Assembly (NCBI GenBank): GCA_024742395.1
Contig: JANSYO010000005.1
Span: 1 to 64,000, forward strand
DNA length: 64,000 bases
Source of the DNA: Cytophagales bacterium
GTDB lineage: Bacteria; Bacteroidota; Bacteroidia; Cytophagales; Spirosomataceae
Direction of reading: 5' to 3'
Made by a program: the position numbers and the translations under genes. Positions 1 through 8,999 of this stretch are shown piece after piece; positions within the stretch are counted from its first letter, which is position 1, and every line of letters starts with the position of its first letter. The notes below the pieces were generated by a model that worked only from the letters and a program-made list of their open reading frames with translations, searched no databases and was not told the DNA's origin.

Positions 1-23
1 AGAGTGTAACCCGTGTCAGTTAG

Positions 24-40
24 AAGGCTTAAAGCCTTTT
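24..40. terminator. Short hairpin before the first gene
   Basis: A 6-bp stem AAGGCT/AGCCTT with a 3-nt loop ends in four T. It may terminate a gene to the left of the window. The stem is short and the T tract weak, so this is only a possibility. Confidence 0.3.
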
Positions 41-114
41 AGTCTATAATACTGCCGTTTAACATTTTTTATCACCAAGCCTTTTGCAGATTTCTTAAAT
101 TCGTATTACTTCTT

Positions 115-996
115 ATGAAAAGAGCCAGAACTATGATAAGGACATTGAGCATTTTACTACTCTATTTCTTAAGTACCTCATTTTCTGATGCTCAATTTAA
201 CTTTCCAAATCTTAGTCCACATACCCATCTTAAACAACAGGTTGGTTACACCAACATCGAATTAAGGTATGATAGACCTGCGGCCAGAGGAAGAAAGATT
301 TTTGGCGGCTTGGTGCCTTATGATAAAATTTGGAGAACGGGTGCTGCTGAAGCTACCACACTTTCTTTTGACCAGGCAGTGGAGATAGAAGGTAAAAAAG
401 TAAAAGGAGGTACTTATGCCTTGTTTACCATACCTCATGAAGATTATTGGGAATTAATTCTAAATTCAGACGCAGATCAATATGGAGCTTACGGACACAA
501 TCCAAAGTTGGATATACTGCGAGTGACAGCTTCTACACAAACATTGAACGACTTTCAGGAGTCTTTGACTCTTAGCTTCGATTTTATTCCTAATGATGCC
601 ATTCTTTATATTGCCTGGGCAAAAACTAAGGTAGCTTTCAAAATAAGTACAGGTACCAATGAAGAAGTTTCTCATTTCATTAAAGATTCGCTTTTAACAG
701 AACTTTCTATAGACTCTGACCTTTATGCCAATGGTGCTTCTTTTATGTTAACCCATCATCAGTCTCTGGATACTGCTTTAGTTTTGGCCAATAAATCATT
801 GGCGATGAATGAAACTGAGTATGGCCATCATACAAAAATGAAAATCTTACGTTTACTTGGCAGAAATGACGAGGCAAACAAAGAAATAAATGCAGCACTT
901 TCGTTTATCAGAAATCATCCCCACTATTCTGAGAACGACAAGAAAATTTCTACTCAAGAATGGGTAAAGGAATTAGAAAAAGAAAACACAAACTAG
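115..996 (+). CDS. Secreted DUF2911 domain protein
   Basis: The N-terminus has a hydrophobic segment (about residues 8-26, ending SDAQF) that reads as a Sec signal peptide. The mature part begins with a DUF2911-type block, recognisable by the sequence around RPAARGRKIFGGLVPYDKIW and by GGTYALFTIP. The C-terminal third, from about residue 195, is helical and TPR-like. ATG 115 is the first in-frame start and ATG 133 would also keep the signal peptide. DUF2911 proteins are common in Bacteroidota and have no settled function. It sits 56 bp upstream of a co-directional M16 protease, so the two may be co-transcribed. Confidence 0.85.
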   Translation: MKRARTMIRTLSILLLYFLSTSFSDAQFNFPNLSPHTHLKQQVGYTNIELRYDRPAARGRKIFGGLVPYDKIWRTGAAEATTLSFDQAVEIEGKKVKGGTYALFTIPHEDYWELILNSDADQYGAYGHNPKLDILRVTASTQTLNDFQESLTLSFDFIPNDAILYIAWAKTKVAFKISTGTNEEVSHFIKDSLLTELSIDSDLYANGASFMLTHHQSLDTALVLANKSLAMNETEYGHHTKMKILRLLGRNDEANKEINAALSFIRNHPHYSENDKKISTQEWVKELEKENTN

Positions 997-1052
997 TTAA
1001 TTAGCATAACAAGAGAACTTTTGACCAATTGTAGAATAATAATAACTCAAAT

Positions 1053-3974
1053 ATGAAAAATACACCAACACAAATTGGCGGCAAAGCCATCCCATCTTTA
1101 TTGATGGGTTTACTTCTGCTAGCCTCTTCTGGCTTAATGGCACAGAGCAAAGCAGAAAAAAAAGTAGAAAAGTTAAAAGCAAAATTGGAAGCTGCCATAG
1201 AACAGCTACCTGTTTCTGACAAAGCACAGGAAAGTATAGAAGAGGTAGTTTTGAGTAAGCCAAAATTACCTGCTCCAAAAAAGGGAGCTACAGTAGAAGG
1301 TATTACTGAATATACCCTAAGTAATGGATTAAAAGTGCTTCTTTTCCCTGACCAAACACAGCAAACTGTCACCGTTAACATAACCTATCTGGTGGGTAGC
1401 CGCCATGAAGGATACGGTGAAACCGGTATGGCTCACTTACTGGAGCACATGGTTTTTAAAGGATCTCCTAAACACCCTGATATTCCTAAAGAGCTTTCTG
1501 ATCATGGGGCTCGTCCTAACGGGACCACCTGGTTAGACAGAACCAATTATTTTGAAACTTTCAATGCAACAGAAGAAAATCTGAAGTGGGCTTTGGATCT
1601 GGAATCTGACCGCATGGTAAACTCCTTCATTAAAAAAGAAGACCTGGAATCCGAGTATACGGTAGTTCGAAATGAATTTGAAATGGGTGAAAACAACCCA
1701 AATTCAATTCTAATGGAACGCATTAATTCTGCGGCGTACGTTTGGCACAATTACGGAAACAGCACCATTGGCTCACGCGAAGATCTGGAACGAGTGCCGA
1801 TTGAAAAACTTCAGGATTTTTACAAAAAATACTATCAGCCAGATAATGCTGTGCTTATTGTCGCAGGTAAAATTGACCCGGAGAAAACCTTGGCAATGGT
1901 AAATGAGTATTTTGGACCTATACCACGCCCTACTCGTAAACTTACAGATACATACACCAAAGAGCCTGCACAGGATACTGAAAGGAACATAGTGTTAAAG
2001 CGTGTAGGTGATGTACAATATCTAGGAGCTCAGTATCATGTTCCACCGGCTACTCATCCTGACTATGCTTCTGTGGATGTTATTGCTGATGCCATGGCTT
2101 CACAGCCAAGTGGTCCTTTGTATAAAGCAATGGTAGATGGAAAATATGCTGCTGCCATTTTTGGTTATGCACGTGCCTTAAAGGAACCTGGTCATTCCTA
2201 CTTCGGTGCAGTAGTTCCTAAAGACAAAGACATCAATGAAGCCAAAGAAGTATTTTTAAAAACACTTGATACTGCTCTTACCCGTGAGTGGACAGATGAA
2301 GAAGTAAACCGTGCCAAAACACAAACGGCCAAATACCTGGACCAAGTAACCCGAAATTCTGAAGCTTTTGCAAAAATGCTAAGTGAGTTTATTGCTTTGG
2401 GAGACTGGCGTACTTTTTTCCTTTTTCGGGATGCCGTTGCCAATGTAACACCTGACGATGTAGCCAGAGTAGCTAAAACTTATTTTAAACCATCTAATAG
2501 AACAGTGGGAATGTTTATACCTACTGAGGAGCCAGACAGAGTACATATTCCTGAAGCTCCCGATGTGAATGAATTGGTAAAAGACTACCAAGGACGTGAG
2601 GACGTATCGCAAGGGGAAGCTTTTGAGGCCACTCACGCTAATATCATGGAGAGATCTCATGAAGGTACATTTAGCAATGGAATGGAATACTCGCTTCTTT
2701 CAAAAGGTACTCGCGGAGAAACAGTAGTAGCCAATATGACCTTGAGAATTGGAGATAAAGAATCTCTCTCAAATGTAGGCATGACAGATAACCTAACGGC
2801 CTCTATGCTCATGAGAGGCTCAAAAACTATGACCCGTCAGCAGATGAAAGATAAGCTGGATGCCCTAAAGAGTTCAGTAAGTATTAGCGGAGGAGGAAAC
2901 ACTGTATCTGTTTCCATTAACTCTACCCGTAAGAGTTTGCCTGAGGTTTTAGCTATTGTAGAAGATGCTTTGAAAAACCCCGTTTTTGACGAAACAGAGT
3001 TTGCCAATTTAAAAGAAGAAATGAGAGCGGGTTTAGAGTCTCAGCAGTCTGACCCCATGGCTCTGGCACAGACTACCTTTAGAAAAACAATGAGCAAATA
3101 CCCAAAAGGTGATGTGCGATATGTTCCTTCAATCGAAGAGCAACTGCAATACCTGAGCGAGGCCACCATTGATGGCATGAAGAAAATTCATAGTAATCTG
3201 TATGGAACCGCCAATGCCACCGTGTCTGTAGTAGGTGATTTTGATGAAGAAGCTACTAAAGCCGACTTAGAGAAGCGTTTTGGCAATTGGAACAGTCCGG
3301 TCAAATTTGTTCGTATGCCGAATGAATATCAGGAAAACCCTGCCGGAGGAACCAAATTGAATACTCCAGACAAAGCCAATGCCATGATGATTACTGGAAT
3401 TAACTTAAAACTAAAAGACGATGCTCCAGACTATATGGCTCTTTATGTAGGAAACTATCTGCTGGGTGGTGGCTTTCTAAATAGCCGACTGGCCACCAGA
3501 ATCAGACAAAAAGAAGGTATCTCCTATGGTGTGGGAAGTCAGGTACAGGCTTCGCCTATTGACGAAAGTGGTATCTTCTTGACTTACGCCATTTATGCAC
3601 CGGAAAACTCAGCCAGATTACAGGAGGCACTTCTTGAAGAAATTAATAAGGTAAGAAACGAAGGGTTTACTGAAGATGAGTTGGCTAAGGCCAAAGAAGG
3701 TTTGCTTCAAGCCAGAACTCTTTCTCTTTCAAAAGATGGGGAGCTAGCTGGTAAGATGAATGGTTACCTTTATCTTAACCGTGATCTTGATTTTGACGCA
3801 GATATGGATGAGAAACTTAAAAACTTAAGTTTGGAAGAGGTAAATACGGCCTTCAGAAAATATGTTGACCCATCTAAACTCACCATTATTCAAGCCGGTG
3901 ATTTTGAAAAGAAATTTGCTGCTCCACAAGGAGAAACAACTCCGGCAGCCGGAAAAATTTCGGGAGGAGAGTAA
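1053..3974 (+). CDS. Double-length M16 zinc metalloprotease
   Basis: This 973-residue protein has an N-terminal signal peptide (about residues 12-31) followed by a Lys/Glu-rich linker. Two tandem M16 (pitrilysin/insulinase-type) halves follow. The first has the inverted zinc motif HLLEH at residues 128-132 and the typical downstream stretch of acidic residues. The second, from about residue 530, lacks HxxEH and corresponds to the inactive half. M16 enzymes form clamshell chambers that degrade short peptides. Export to the periplasm is inferred from the signal peptide. A strong hairpin terminator follows the stop codon. Confidence 0.93.
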   Translation: MKNTPTQIGGKAIPSLLMGLLLLASSGLMAQSKAEKKVEKLKAKLEAAIEQLPVSDKAQESIEEVVLSKPKLPAPKKGATVEGITEYTLSNGLKVLLFPDQTQQTVTVNITYLVGSRHEGYGETGMAHLLEHMVFKGSPKHPDIPKELSDHGARPNGTTWLDRTNYFETFNATEENLKWALDLESDRMVNSFIKKEDLESEYTVVRNEFEMGENNPNSILMERINSAAYVWHNYGNSTIGSREDLERVPIEKLQDFYKKYYQPDNAVLIVAGKIDPEKTLAMVNEYFGPIPRPTRKLTDTYTKEPAQDTERNIVLKRVGDVQYLGAQYHVPPATHPDYASVDVIADAMASQPSGPLYKAMVDGKYAAAIFGYARALKEPGHSYFGAVVPKDKDINEAKEVFLKTLDTALTREWTDEEVNRAKTQTAKYLDQVTRNSEAFAKMLSEFIALGDWRTFFLFRDAVANVTPDDVARVAKTYFKPSNRTVGMFIPTEEPDRVHIPEAPDVNELVKDYQGREDVSQGEAFEATHANIMERSHEGTFSNGMEYSLLSKGTRGETVVANMTLRIGDKESLSNVGMTDNLTASMLMRGSKTMTRQQMKDKLDALKSSVSISGGGNTVSVSINSTRKSLPEVLAIVEDALKNPVFDETEFANLKEEMRAGLESQQSDPMALAQTTFRKTMSKYPKGDVRYVPSIEEQLQYLSEATIDGMKKIHSNLYGTANATVSVVGDFDEEATKADLEKRFGNWNSPVKFVRMPNEYQENPAGGTKLNTPDKANAMMITGINLKLKDDAPDYMALYVGNYLLGGGFLNSRLATRIRQKEGISYGVGSQVQASPIDESGIFLTYAIYAPENSARLQEALLEEINKVRNEGFTEDELAKAKEGLLQARTLSLSKDGELAGKMNGYLYLNRDLDFDADMDEKLKNLSLEEVNTAFRKYVDPSKLTIIQAGDFEKKFAAPQGETTPAAGKISGGE

Positions 3975-3991
3975 GAAAATACGCTAGTAAA

Positions 3992-4031
3992 AACAAGAAA
4001 GAGGCAGCCGTAAGGTTGCCTCTTTCTTGTT
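3992..4031. terminator. Strong bidirectional hairpin terminator
   Basis: A perfect 15-bp stem (3992-4006 with 4017-4031) encloses a 10-nt loop, with AAGAAA/TTTCTT ends that give T-rich 3' sides in both directions. It lies between the convergent M16 protease gene and the small gene at 4065-4388, so it probably ends transcripts from both. Confidence 0.8.
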
Positions 4032-4064
4032 ACTGGGTAGTATAAAATGATTGCTTATCCTTTT

Positions 4065-4388
4065 TCAACTCCAGGTAAACTGACTGAATTTGATTTCATT
4101 CTCTTTCATATACTGACCAAATTTACTGTAGGCATCATTGTTATGAAAACGCTTTTTAATTGCTCTCAATATTGCCTCTTTATTGGTTGCAGAGACATTG
4201 AACAACTTCGCCAACTTCTTCACCTCCTCTGCCTCAACAGTGTAAAAATATTCGTAATCTGAATCCCCCAGAAGTTCATTCACTCTTTTACCTATGTCGT
4301 AACCTTCAAATTTCAGTTGATTTTGAGGATCAAAATATACCCTCATCCAGATTTTAATTTCGGCATTTTCAAATTCATAGAGTATCAT
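4065..4388 (-). CDS. Hypothetical protein, 107 residues
   Basis: A small soluble, acidic and charged protein with no signal peptide, membrane segment or motif that I recognise. Its middle (around VEAEEVKKLAKLFN) is helical, followed by a basic helix. It starts at ATG 4388 and runs convergently into the M16 protease gene. Real coding is supported by composition, a full-length frame between two recognisable genes, and the terminator placed just after its stop. No function is proposed. Confidence 0.65.
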   Translation of the reverse strand: MILYEFENAEIKIWMRVYFDPQNQLKFEGYDIGKRVNELLGDSDYEYFYTVEAEEVKKLAKLFNVSATNKEAILRAIKKRFHNNDAYSKFGQYMKENEIKFSQFTWS

Positions 4389-4432
4389 ATTCCCACATAA
4401 TATTCAATTCGTGCCAATCAACCCTTCTCAGT

Positions 4433-4972
4433 CTATTGAGAATTAGCCAATTTGACAAATATGACTAAATTAATAAACTCATCGTTTTTTATCTCACAAT
4501 CATGCATTGTTCCTTCCTTTGTAAAGTTCATTTTGTTTAATAAACTTATACAATTTGTGTTTGCTTCCTCAACAAAAGCTTCAACCCGATGCAATTTTGC
4601 CACTTCAAAGGCATATTTAAGTATTTGAGGCAGAACCTCAGTAAGCACGCCTTTTCCCCAATTGCGAGGCATGAGCCAAAAACCAATCTCGGCTTTCCTA
4701 TTTTCACAACTAAGGTTATTGAATCCTGCCGCACCCAAAAACTCACCTTCACTTTTAGTACAAATGGCCCACCAGATTCCCGTTCCTGTTTTTTCAAGAT
4801 CGGCATACCAGTTTAATTGCTCTTTGGTTTCTTTTATTGTTGCAAAACTTACACCATAATATCGAATAACATCCGGGTGGGAAAGGCCGGCAAAAATGTT
4901 TTCCAAATCTGAAGACATTATTTGCCTAAGAAGTAGGTTTTCGGTTAATATTTCAGGAAAAACTTCATTCAT
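4433..4972 (-). CDS. GNAT family N-acetyltransferase (RimJ/RimL type)
   Basis: The protein opens ILTENLLLRQI, the usual first strand of RimJ/RimL-like GNATs, then has AAGFNNLSCENRKAEIGFWL and a pyrophosphate-loop region WGKGVLTEVL, followed by VEAFVEEANTNCISLLNKM. It should transfer acetyl from acetyl-CoA to an amine, and the substrate cannot be read from sequence. I chose ATG 4972 because an ATG at 5005 would overlap the upstream gene by 23 bp and add non-homologous residues. The gene starts 10 bp after the membrane zincin gene, so they are probably co-transcribed. Confidence 0.85.
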   Translation of the reverse strand: MNEVFPEILTENLLLRQIMSSDLENIFAGLSHPDVIRYYGVSFATIKETKEQLNWYADLEKTGTGIWWAICTKSEGEFLGAAGFNNLSCENRKAEIGFWLMPRNWGKGVLTEVLPQILKYAFEVAKLHRVEAFVEEANTNCISLLNKMNFTKEGTMHDCEIKNDEFINLVIFVKLANSQ

Positions 4973-4982
4973 ATTTTCTCTT

Positions 4983-5552
4983 TCAAGGCAGCAGTATTTT
5001 ACCAATTATTCCCCAAAAAACTAAGCCTGTAAGCACAGATAACCAAAGATTAACAATTCCCAAAACTTTGTTATTCCTGAATGCCAAAAAACTAAAATAC
5101 ATAATAGCAAAAATGACAAGTAATATTGAAATAACTGCCGGAACAACCGGATCTATGCCACTGTAGGTACTGAAATTATACTCGTCAAAATTGGGTTGGC
5201 CAGAAAGCCCTTTAAACCTACCAATTAAATACGGAATATTAACCAAACCTCTGAGCATTGTCACAGCCCCAAGAATCATCCATGCAGGTGAGTCCCTTTT
5301 TCGTGAAATAATAAAGGCCAGAACAAGAATGGTTAATGATACCATTGGACCAGCAATGGTGGCCACTGCCTTCTCTGCGGCAGATAATGTCTCTGTATCT
5401 GCACTTACAGAAGCATAGTGTAGAACTATATTGTCTGCACCAAAAATATGGTAACTGATAAAATGGCCCAGCTCATGTGCCAGAGCATTGAGAGGAACAA
5501 AAATAAGACCCAGGGGAATCCATCTATATAAGTCTTTTAATACCTGAACCAT
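4983..5552 (-). CDS. Integral membrane M50-like zincin
   Basis: This 189-residue protein has four to five hydrophobic segments. A zinc-binding HELGH motif at residues 26-30 lies within or next to the first, the arrangement seen in M50/site-2-protease-like families. A second conserved-looking block GPMVSL follows at about residue 68. Intramembrane proteolysis is possible, but no PDZ or CBS domain is present and the usual second motif with a zinc-ligand Asp is not obvious, so the substrate and even activity are uncertain. The GNAT gene follows 10 bp downstream. Confidence 0.75.
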   Translation of the reverse strand: MVQVLKDLYRWIPLGLIFVPLNALAHELGHFISYHIFGADNIVLHYASVSADTETLSAAEKAVATIAGPMVSLTILVLAFIISRKRDSPAWMILGAVTMLRGLVNIPYLIGRFKGLSGQPNFDEYNFSTYSGIDPVVPAVISILLVIFAIMYFSFLAFRNNKVLGIVNLWLSVLTGLVFWGIIGKILLP

Positions 5553-5602
5553 AAGCTATATAAACTTAGACCTATCTAAAATACAGCTTTCATTGGTCAG
5601 AA

Positions 5603-6244
5603 TCAAAAATGTAATTCTGAGAGATCTGTTTCATGAAAAGAATGTAGTACGAAATCTGAAAGATGTTCAATTTTATTCAAACCTGAATTACTGAAACCAG
5701 CTACTTTTAACCCTGCCTTGCGGGCAGCCATTATGCCTGAGACCGAATCTTCCACAGCCAGGCATTCTGAAGAAAGTAAATTTAATTTCTTAATCGATTT
5801 CAAATAAACATCCGGTTCCGGCTTACCTCTTTCTACCATATCAGCAGAGGTTATAGCACATACTTTTTGTGCAATTCCTGCCTTTTCTAAGACAACCGGT
5901 ATAACTTCATAAGGTGAATTAGTAGCCAGAGCAATCTTCCTTCCTTTTTGGCTCAATCTATTAATAAAGTTCTTTATACCCGGTATTATACAATCTTCTT
6001 CTTTGATTAACTCAATCACCCTTAAAACTACATCCATTTCTACTTTCTTAAAATTCCTATGTTGCCAAGGGAATCGTTTAAACCAAAAATCAGTAACTTC
6101 CGCAGTAGTCATATTTTTGGTCAATTGGGTCAAATCAGGGCGAAGCTGAACCCCTAAAGCAGAAAATACCTCCATTTCTGCTTGTGCCCAGAGTGGTTCT
6201 GAATTAACAATAACCCCGTCCATATCAAAAATTACAGCTTTCAT
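5603..6244 (-). CDS. HAD-superfamily sugar-phosphate phosphatase
   Basis: The phosphatase signature DMDGVIVNSEP at residues 7-17 supplies the catalytic aspartates. ATNSP matches HAD motif II, and GKPEPDVYL and VEDSVSGIMAA match motifs III and IV. The cap is helical (subclass I), and the length of 213 residues fits the hexitol/2-deoxyglucose-6-phosphate phosphatase group related to beta-phosphoglucomutase. The exact substrate is inferred only at family level. The stop codon of the DinB-like gene upstream is 10 bp before this start, so they likely form an operon. Confidence 0.88.
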   Translation of the reverse strand: MKAVIFDMDGVIVNSEPLWAQAEMEVFSALGVQLRPDLTQLTKNMTTAEVTDFWFKRFPWQHRNFKKVEMDVVLRVIELIKEEDCIIPGIKNFINRLSQKGRKIALATNSPYEVIPVVLEKAGIAQKVCAITSADMVERGKPEPDVYLKSIKKLNLLSSECLAVEDSVSGIMAARKAGLKVAGFSNSGLNKIEHLSDFVLHSFHETDLSELHF

Positions 6245-6254
6245 AGAAAGAAAA

Positions 6255-6776
6255 TCATCGAGTCAAAATACTTAAATAATTGACCCATGGACCTACTTCT
6301 TCTTTGTATTGTTTGGCTAACACCCTGCATATTTGAGCTATATGGCCCAGATCATGCACCGCCCAGGTAGAAATTAATTGTTTCAATGTCACCTCACCAA
6401 ATTCAGGATGTACTCCTGTTTTCATGTGGTCGGTCTCTTTTATTTCAAGGGAGAATAAGAAGGCAAGGCTCTTCTCTCGCTCTATTCTGAAATCATCTAA
6501 AATCTGCAAAATTGACTTATCCCTTACTATAACTGATCCTTCCCTGTCAAATGGCTTAAAAGACTTATCATCATTCTCAGATAAAATCACTTTGATTCTA
6601 CTAACCCAATCAGTTCTCTCACCATGTACCAAGTGATTCAAGATCTGTTTTGGACTCCATGTTTCAGCACCTTCGTTGCTGTTTAGCCATGATTCAGGCA
6701 GATTTGTGAGTAAGGAAGATAGCGTATTCGGCGTTTGAGAGAGTATATTAATCGAAGAGTTTAATTCGAATTCCAT
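6255..6776 (-). CDS. DinB-superfamily protein
   Basis: A four-helix-bundle DinB/YfiT-like protein. The metal-site histidines are visible as WSPKQILNHLVHGE (near residue 48) and WAVHDLGHIAQICRV (near residue 145). Such proteins often act as metal-dependent thiol transferases or hydrolases, and many are uncharacterised. It is the first gene of a probable two-gene unit with the downstream HAD phosphatase. The gene at 33,105-33,629 is a second, more distant family member. Confidence 0.85.
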   Translation of the reverse strand: MEFELNSSINILSQTPNTLSSLLTNLPESWLNSNEGAETWSPKQILNHLVHGERTDWVSRIKVILSENDDKSFKPFDREGSVIVRDKSILQILDDFRIEREKSLAFLFSLEIKETDHMKTGVHPEFGEVTLKQLISTWAVHDLGHIAQICRVLAKQYKEEVGPWVNYLSILTR

Positions 6777-6822
6777 TCAATAAGTAGAGTTTTTTTACTA
6801 TTTCAACGTCTTATTTGAACGT

Positions 6823-7863
6823 TTACTTTCCAGAAAAGGCTTTTTTTACGAATTCAAGCTGCTTGTTTACAATTTCCTGATTATGTCCATGTCCTGCACT
6901 TTGTGCTATAGCATATTGCTTCTCAGGAGCTATTATTTTATCAAAATAGACTTTATTTAATTTCATTGACGTTAAAATATCATTCTGGCCCTGAATGAGA
7001 AAAACCGGCACCTCAAAGACCAAACCATCTCGCATAAAATCTATTTCAGAGACCATAGACTTTATCCCTAGTTTTTGATGCCCTACAAGATTTAGAAAGG
7101 AATAATCGTCTCCATCATACCTTGCTTTACCATCTTTTTCATTATCATATTCAGCAGCTATTTTCCACCAGTATTCCGGAGCAGCCACAGATCTATCAGC
7201 TTCGTATTTTTTTACTATTCGTAACAATTGCCCATACTTCTGAGCATTGTCATAAGGTGGTTTGCCCAGTACTTCTAATTTTTCCTTTGCGGGCTCATCT
7301 TTACTTGCCTTCACCAAAGAAAGTGTCTCCTCATAAGCATGGACAATATTTTTTTCAAAATTCACGAATTGAGCATGGCCTATATACGCATGAAATAATT
7401 CCGGATTAGCTAAGGCCATTTTAGCCCCAAGAATGGAGCCCCAAGATGTGCCAACCAAGACCAACTTTTCTTTGTTGAGCTTTTTGAGCAAATATCTTGT
7501 AACTTCTATGCCATCTTCCACCATTTGTTCTACGGTCAATGGATTCTCTATGTAAAAGTCTACATCTACTTCAGTAGGTATATTACGACCATAGGTTTTA
7601 CCCGCACCTCTTTGATCCCAATTAACCAGAATGAAATCCTTTTCCCATCCCGCGTACATGACATTTGCATATAGACTCATGGTACTTCCGGGTCCACCAT
7701 GAATAAAAAGTATTAGTGGTTTAGAGAGATCCTCCCCATCAATAGTTACCCATTGTTCTATTCCTCCAATACGAACGAACTGGCTTTCATGTAATGAATT
7801 ACCTTGTGCGAAGGTGACTGTATAGAAAAATAACAAGCTGAATAAAATAGTGAGTACTTTCAT
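6823..7863 (-). CDS. Secreted alpha/beta hydrolase, prolyl aminopeptidase-like (S33)
   Basis: A signal peptide (about residues 1-19, ending FAQGN) precedes an alpha/beta-hydrolase domain. The oxyanion segment HGGPGS, the motif NWDQRGAGKT and the nucleophile elbow GTSWGS match the proline iminopeptidase (S33) family. The catalytic His is probably in SAGHGHNQE near the C-terminus. It most likely hydrolyses small amide or ester substrates outside the cytoplasm. Export is unusual for classical prolyl aminopeptidases but is common for Bacteroidota relatives. Confidence 0.87.
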   Translation of the reverse strand: MKVLTILFSLLFFYTVTFAQGNSLHESQFVRIGGIEQWVTIDGEDLSKPLILFIHGGPGSTMSLYANVMYAGWEKDFILVNWDQRGAGKTYGRNIPTEVDVDFYIENPLTVEQMVEDGIEVTRYLLKKLNKEKLVLVGTSWGSILGAKMALANPELFHAYIGHAQFVNFEKNIVHAYEETLSLVKASKDEPAKEKLEVLGKPPYDNAQKYGQLLRIVKKYEADRSVAAPEYWWKIAAEYDNEKDGKARYDGDDYSFLNLVGHQKLGIKSMVSEIDFMRDGLVFEVPVFLIQGQNDILTSMKLNKVYFDKIIAPEKQYAIAQSAGHGHNQEIVNKQLEFVKKAFSGK

Positions 7864-8006
7864 ATTTCAAGAGTTGAGAATTGATAACAAATCAAAGTTA
7901 GAATTCATAAATATGAAAATTAAAAGCCTTTTGATAAGCGGTTTAAAAGAACCCACCAACAGCTATTATGTTTAATTTTAGATGTATGAGTGGGTAGATT
8001 CGCTAC

Positions 8007-8369
8007 CTAAACAACTCCCTTACAAATATCCAAAGCTTTATTAAGTAGAAACACTATCTCTTCAATCGGTAAATCAATATTAGGATCTATTCTGAAAATC
8101 TTCATCCTTGCTCTGCTCCCGACTTCCAGTATTGGATGATCCAGTAATTTACCCTCTACAAAAAGTATATAAGGTTCTTTTGTCTTTTTATCTGTCCATA
8201 AGTAACAGAACATTTTCTTTTTATAGCAGAAACAAGGCATACCATATTTCCTGGTTTCAGAAACAAGAGAATCCTGAGCTAAAATCAAGCTTCTAAGTGC
8301 CAAAAGGCAACTTTTCACCGGTTCTTCCTTGCTTAGGTAAAACGAATTAAGTTCATGTACAGCATCCAT
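8007..8369 (-). CDS. DUF1801-like protein
   Basis: A 120-residue cytosolic protein whose layout fits the DUF1801/YdhG fold: a helical N-terminus, a KYGMPCFCYKKKMFCYLW core and a C-terminal helix after RIDPNID. These proteins are related to the CyaY/frataxin-like fold and have no confirmed activity. It is transcribed after the LytTR gene, with 22 bp between them. Confidence 0.75.
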   Translation of the reverse strand: MDAVHELNSFYLSKEEPVKSCLLALRSLILAQDSLVSETRKYGMPCFCYKKKMFCYLWTDKKTKEPYILFVEGKLLDHPILEVGSRARMKIFRIDPNIDLPIEEIVFLLNKALDICKGVV

Positions 8370-8391
8370 AGTGGCAAGATAACCAATTTGA

Positions 8392-8709
8392 TTAAAAGGT
8401 CTTAGTCAGCAGATTTTTCAAGAAATCTCGCTTGCGTCTGGGTATTATTATTTCCTCATCATTTCTAAGTGTGATATAAGCAGTATCTGAAGTAAAATTG
8501 GAATTCAATATAAAGGATCTATGAACCAAATAAGAGCGATCAATGCGGACAAAATTCTTTTGGCGAAGCAATTCCTGAAAGGTTTTAAGGCTGTAGCCAG
8601 ATACCACCTCTCTTCCATTTCGTGTATGAATTATGGTGTAATTAGAATCTGCTCTAAAGTGGGTAATCTGACTTAAAGAAAGCTCAAGTATTAGTTTGGG
8701 TAGTGTCAT
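8392..8709 (-). CDS. Stand-alone LytTR DNA-binding protein
   Basis: Nearly the whole protein is one LytTR domain: ITHFRADSNYTIIHTRNGRE, the strongly conserved FVRIDRSYLVH, and IIIPRRKRDFLKNLL. No receiver domain is present, so it is not a classical two-component regulator. It would bind DNA through the LytTR beta fold. ATG 8709 gives 105 residues, and a GTG at 8745 in the same frame would add 12 residues. The next gene on the plus strand is divergent, so the 290 bp between them may hold operators for both. Confidence 0.85.
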   Translation of the reverse strand: MTLPKLILELSLSQITHFRADSNYTIIHTRNGREVVSGYSLKTFQELLRQKNFVRIDRSYLVHRSFILNSNFTSDTAYITLRNDEEIIIPRRKRDFLKNLLTKTF

Positions 8710-8999
8710 GGCGGTCGTATTTATTTCACAATAGGTAATCTTCACAAAAGTTAGATGATAAGAATCAAATCTTCAATTGTCATTCCAAAGCTAATCGCAT
8801 TATTCTCATTGCCATCAATTAGTACGCGACAAAAGGTAGACAGAAGTTAACAAGCTGATTATTAAACTTTTATATATCTTCAAAAATGTCAACTTTATGT
8901 ACTTCTTAGGCATTACGCAGTTTAGAATACACTAATTCAGTAAGAGTATCTCATGTATTTCTCATTATTTTAACTTATTTGAATAGTTATTTCTATTCT

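Noticed and set aside
1001-1381. Minus-strand frames of 93 and 126 codons at the start of the M16 protease gene
   Set aside because: Fully antisense to the signal peptide and first domain of the protease, with no coding signature.
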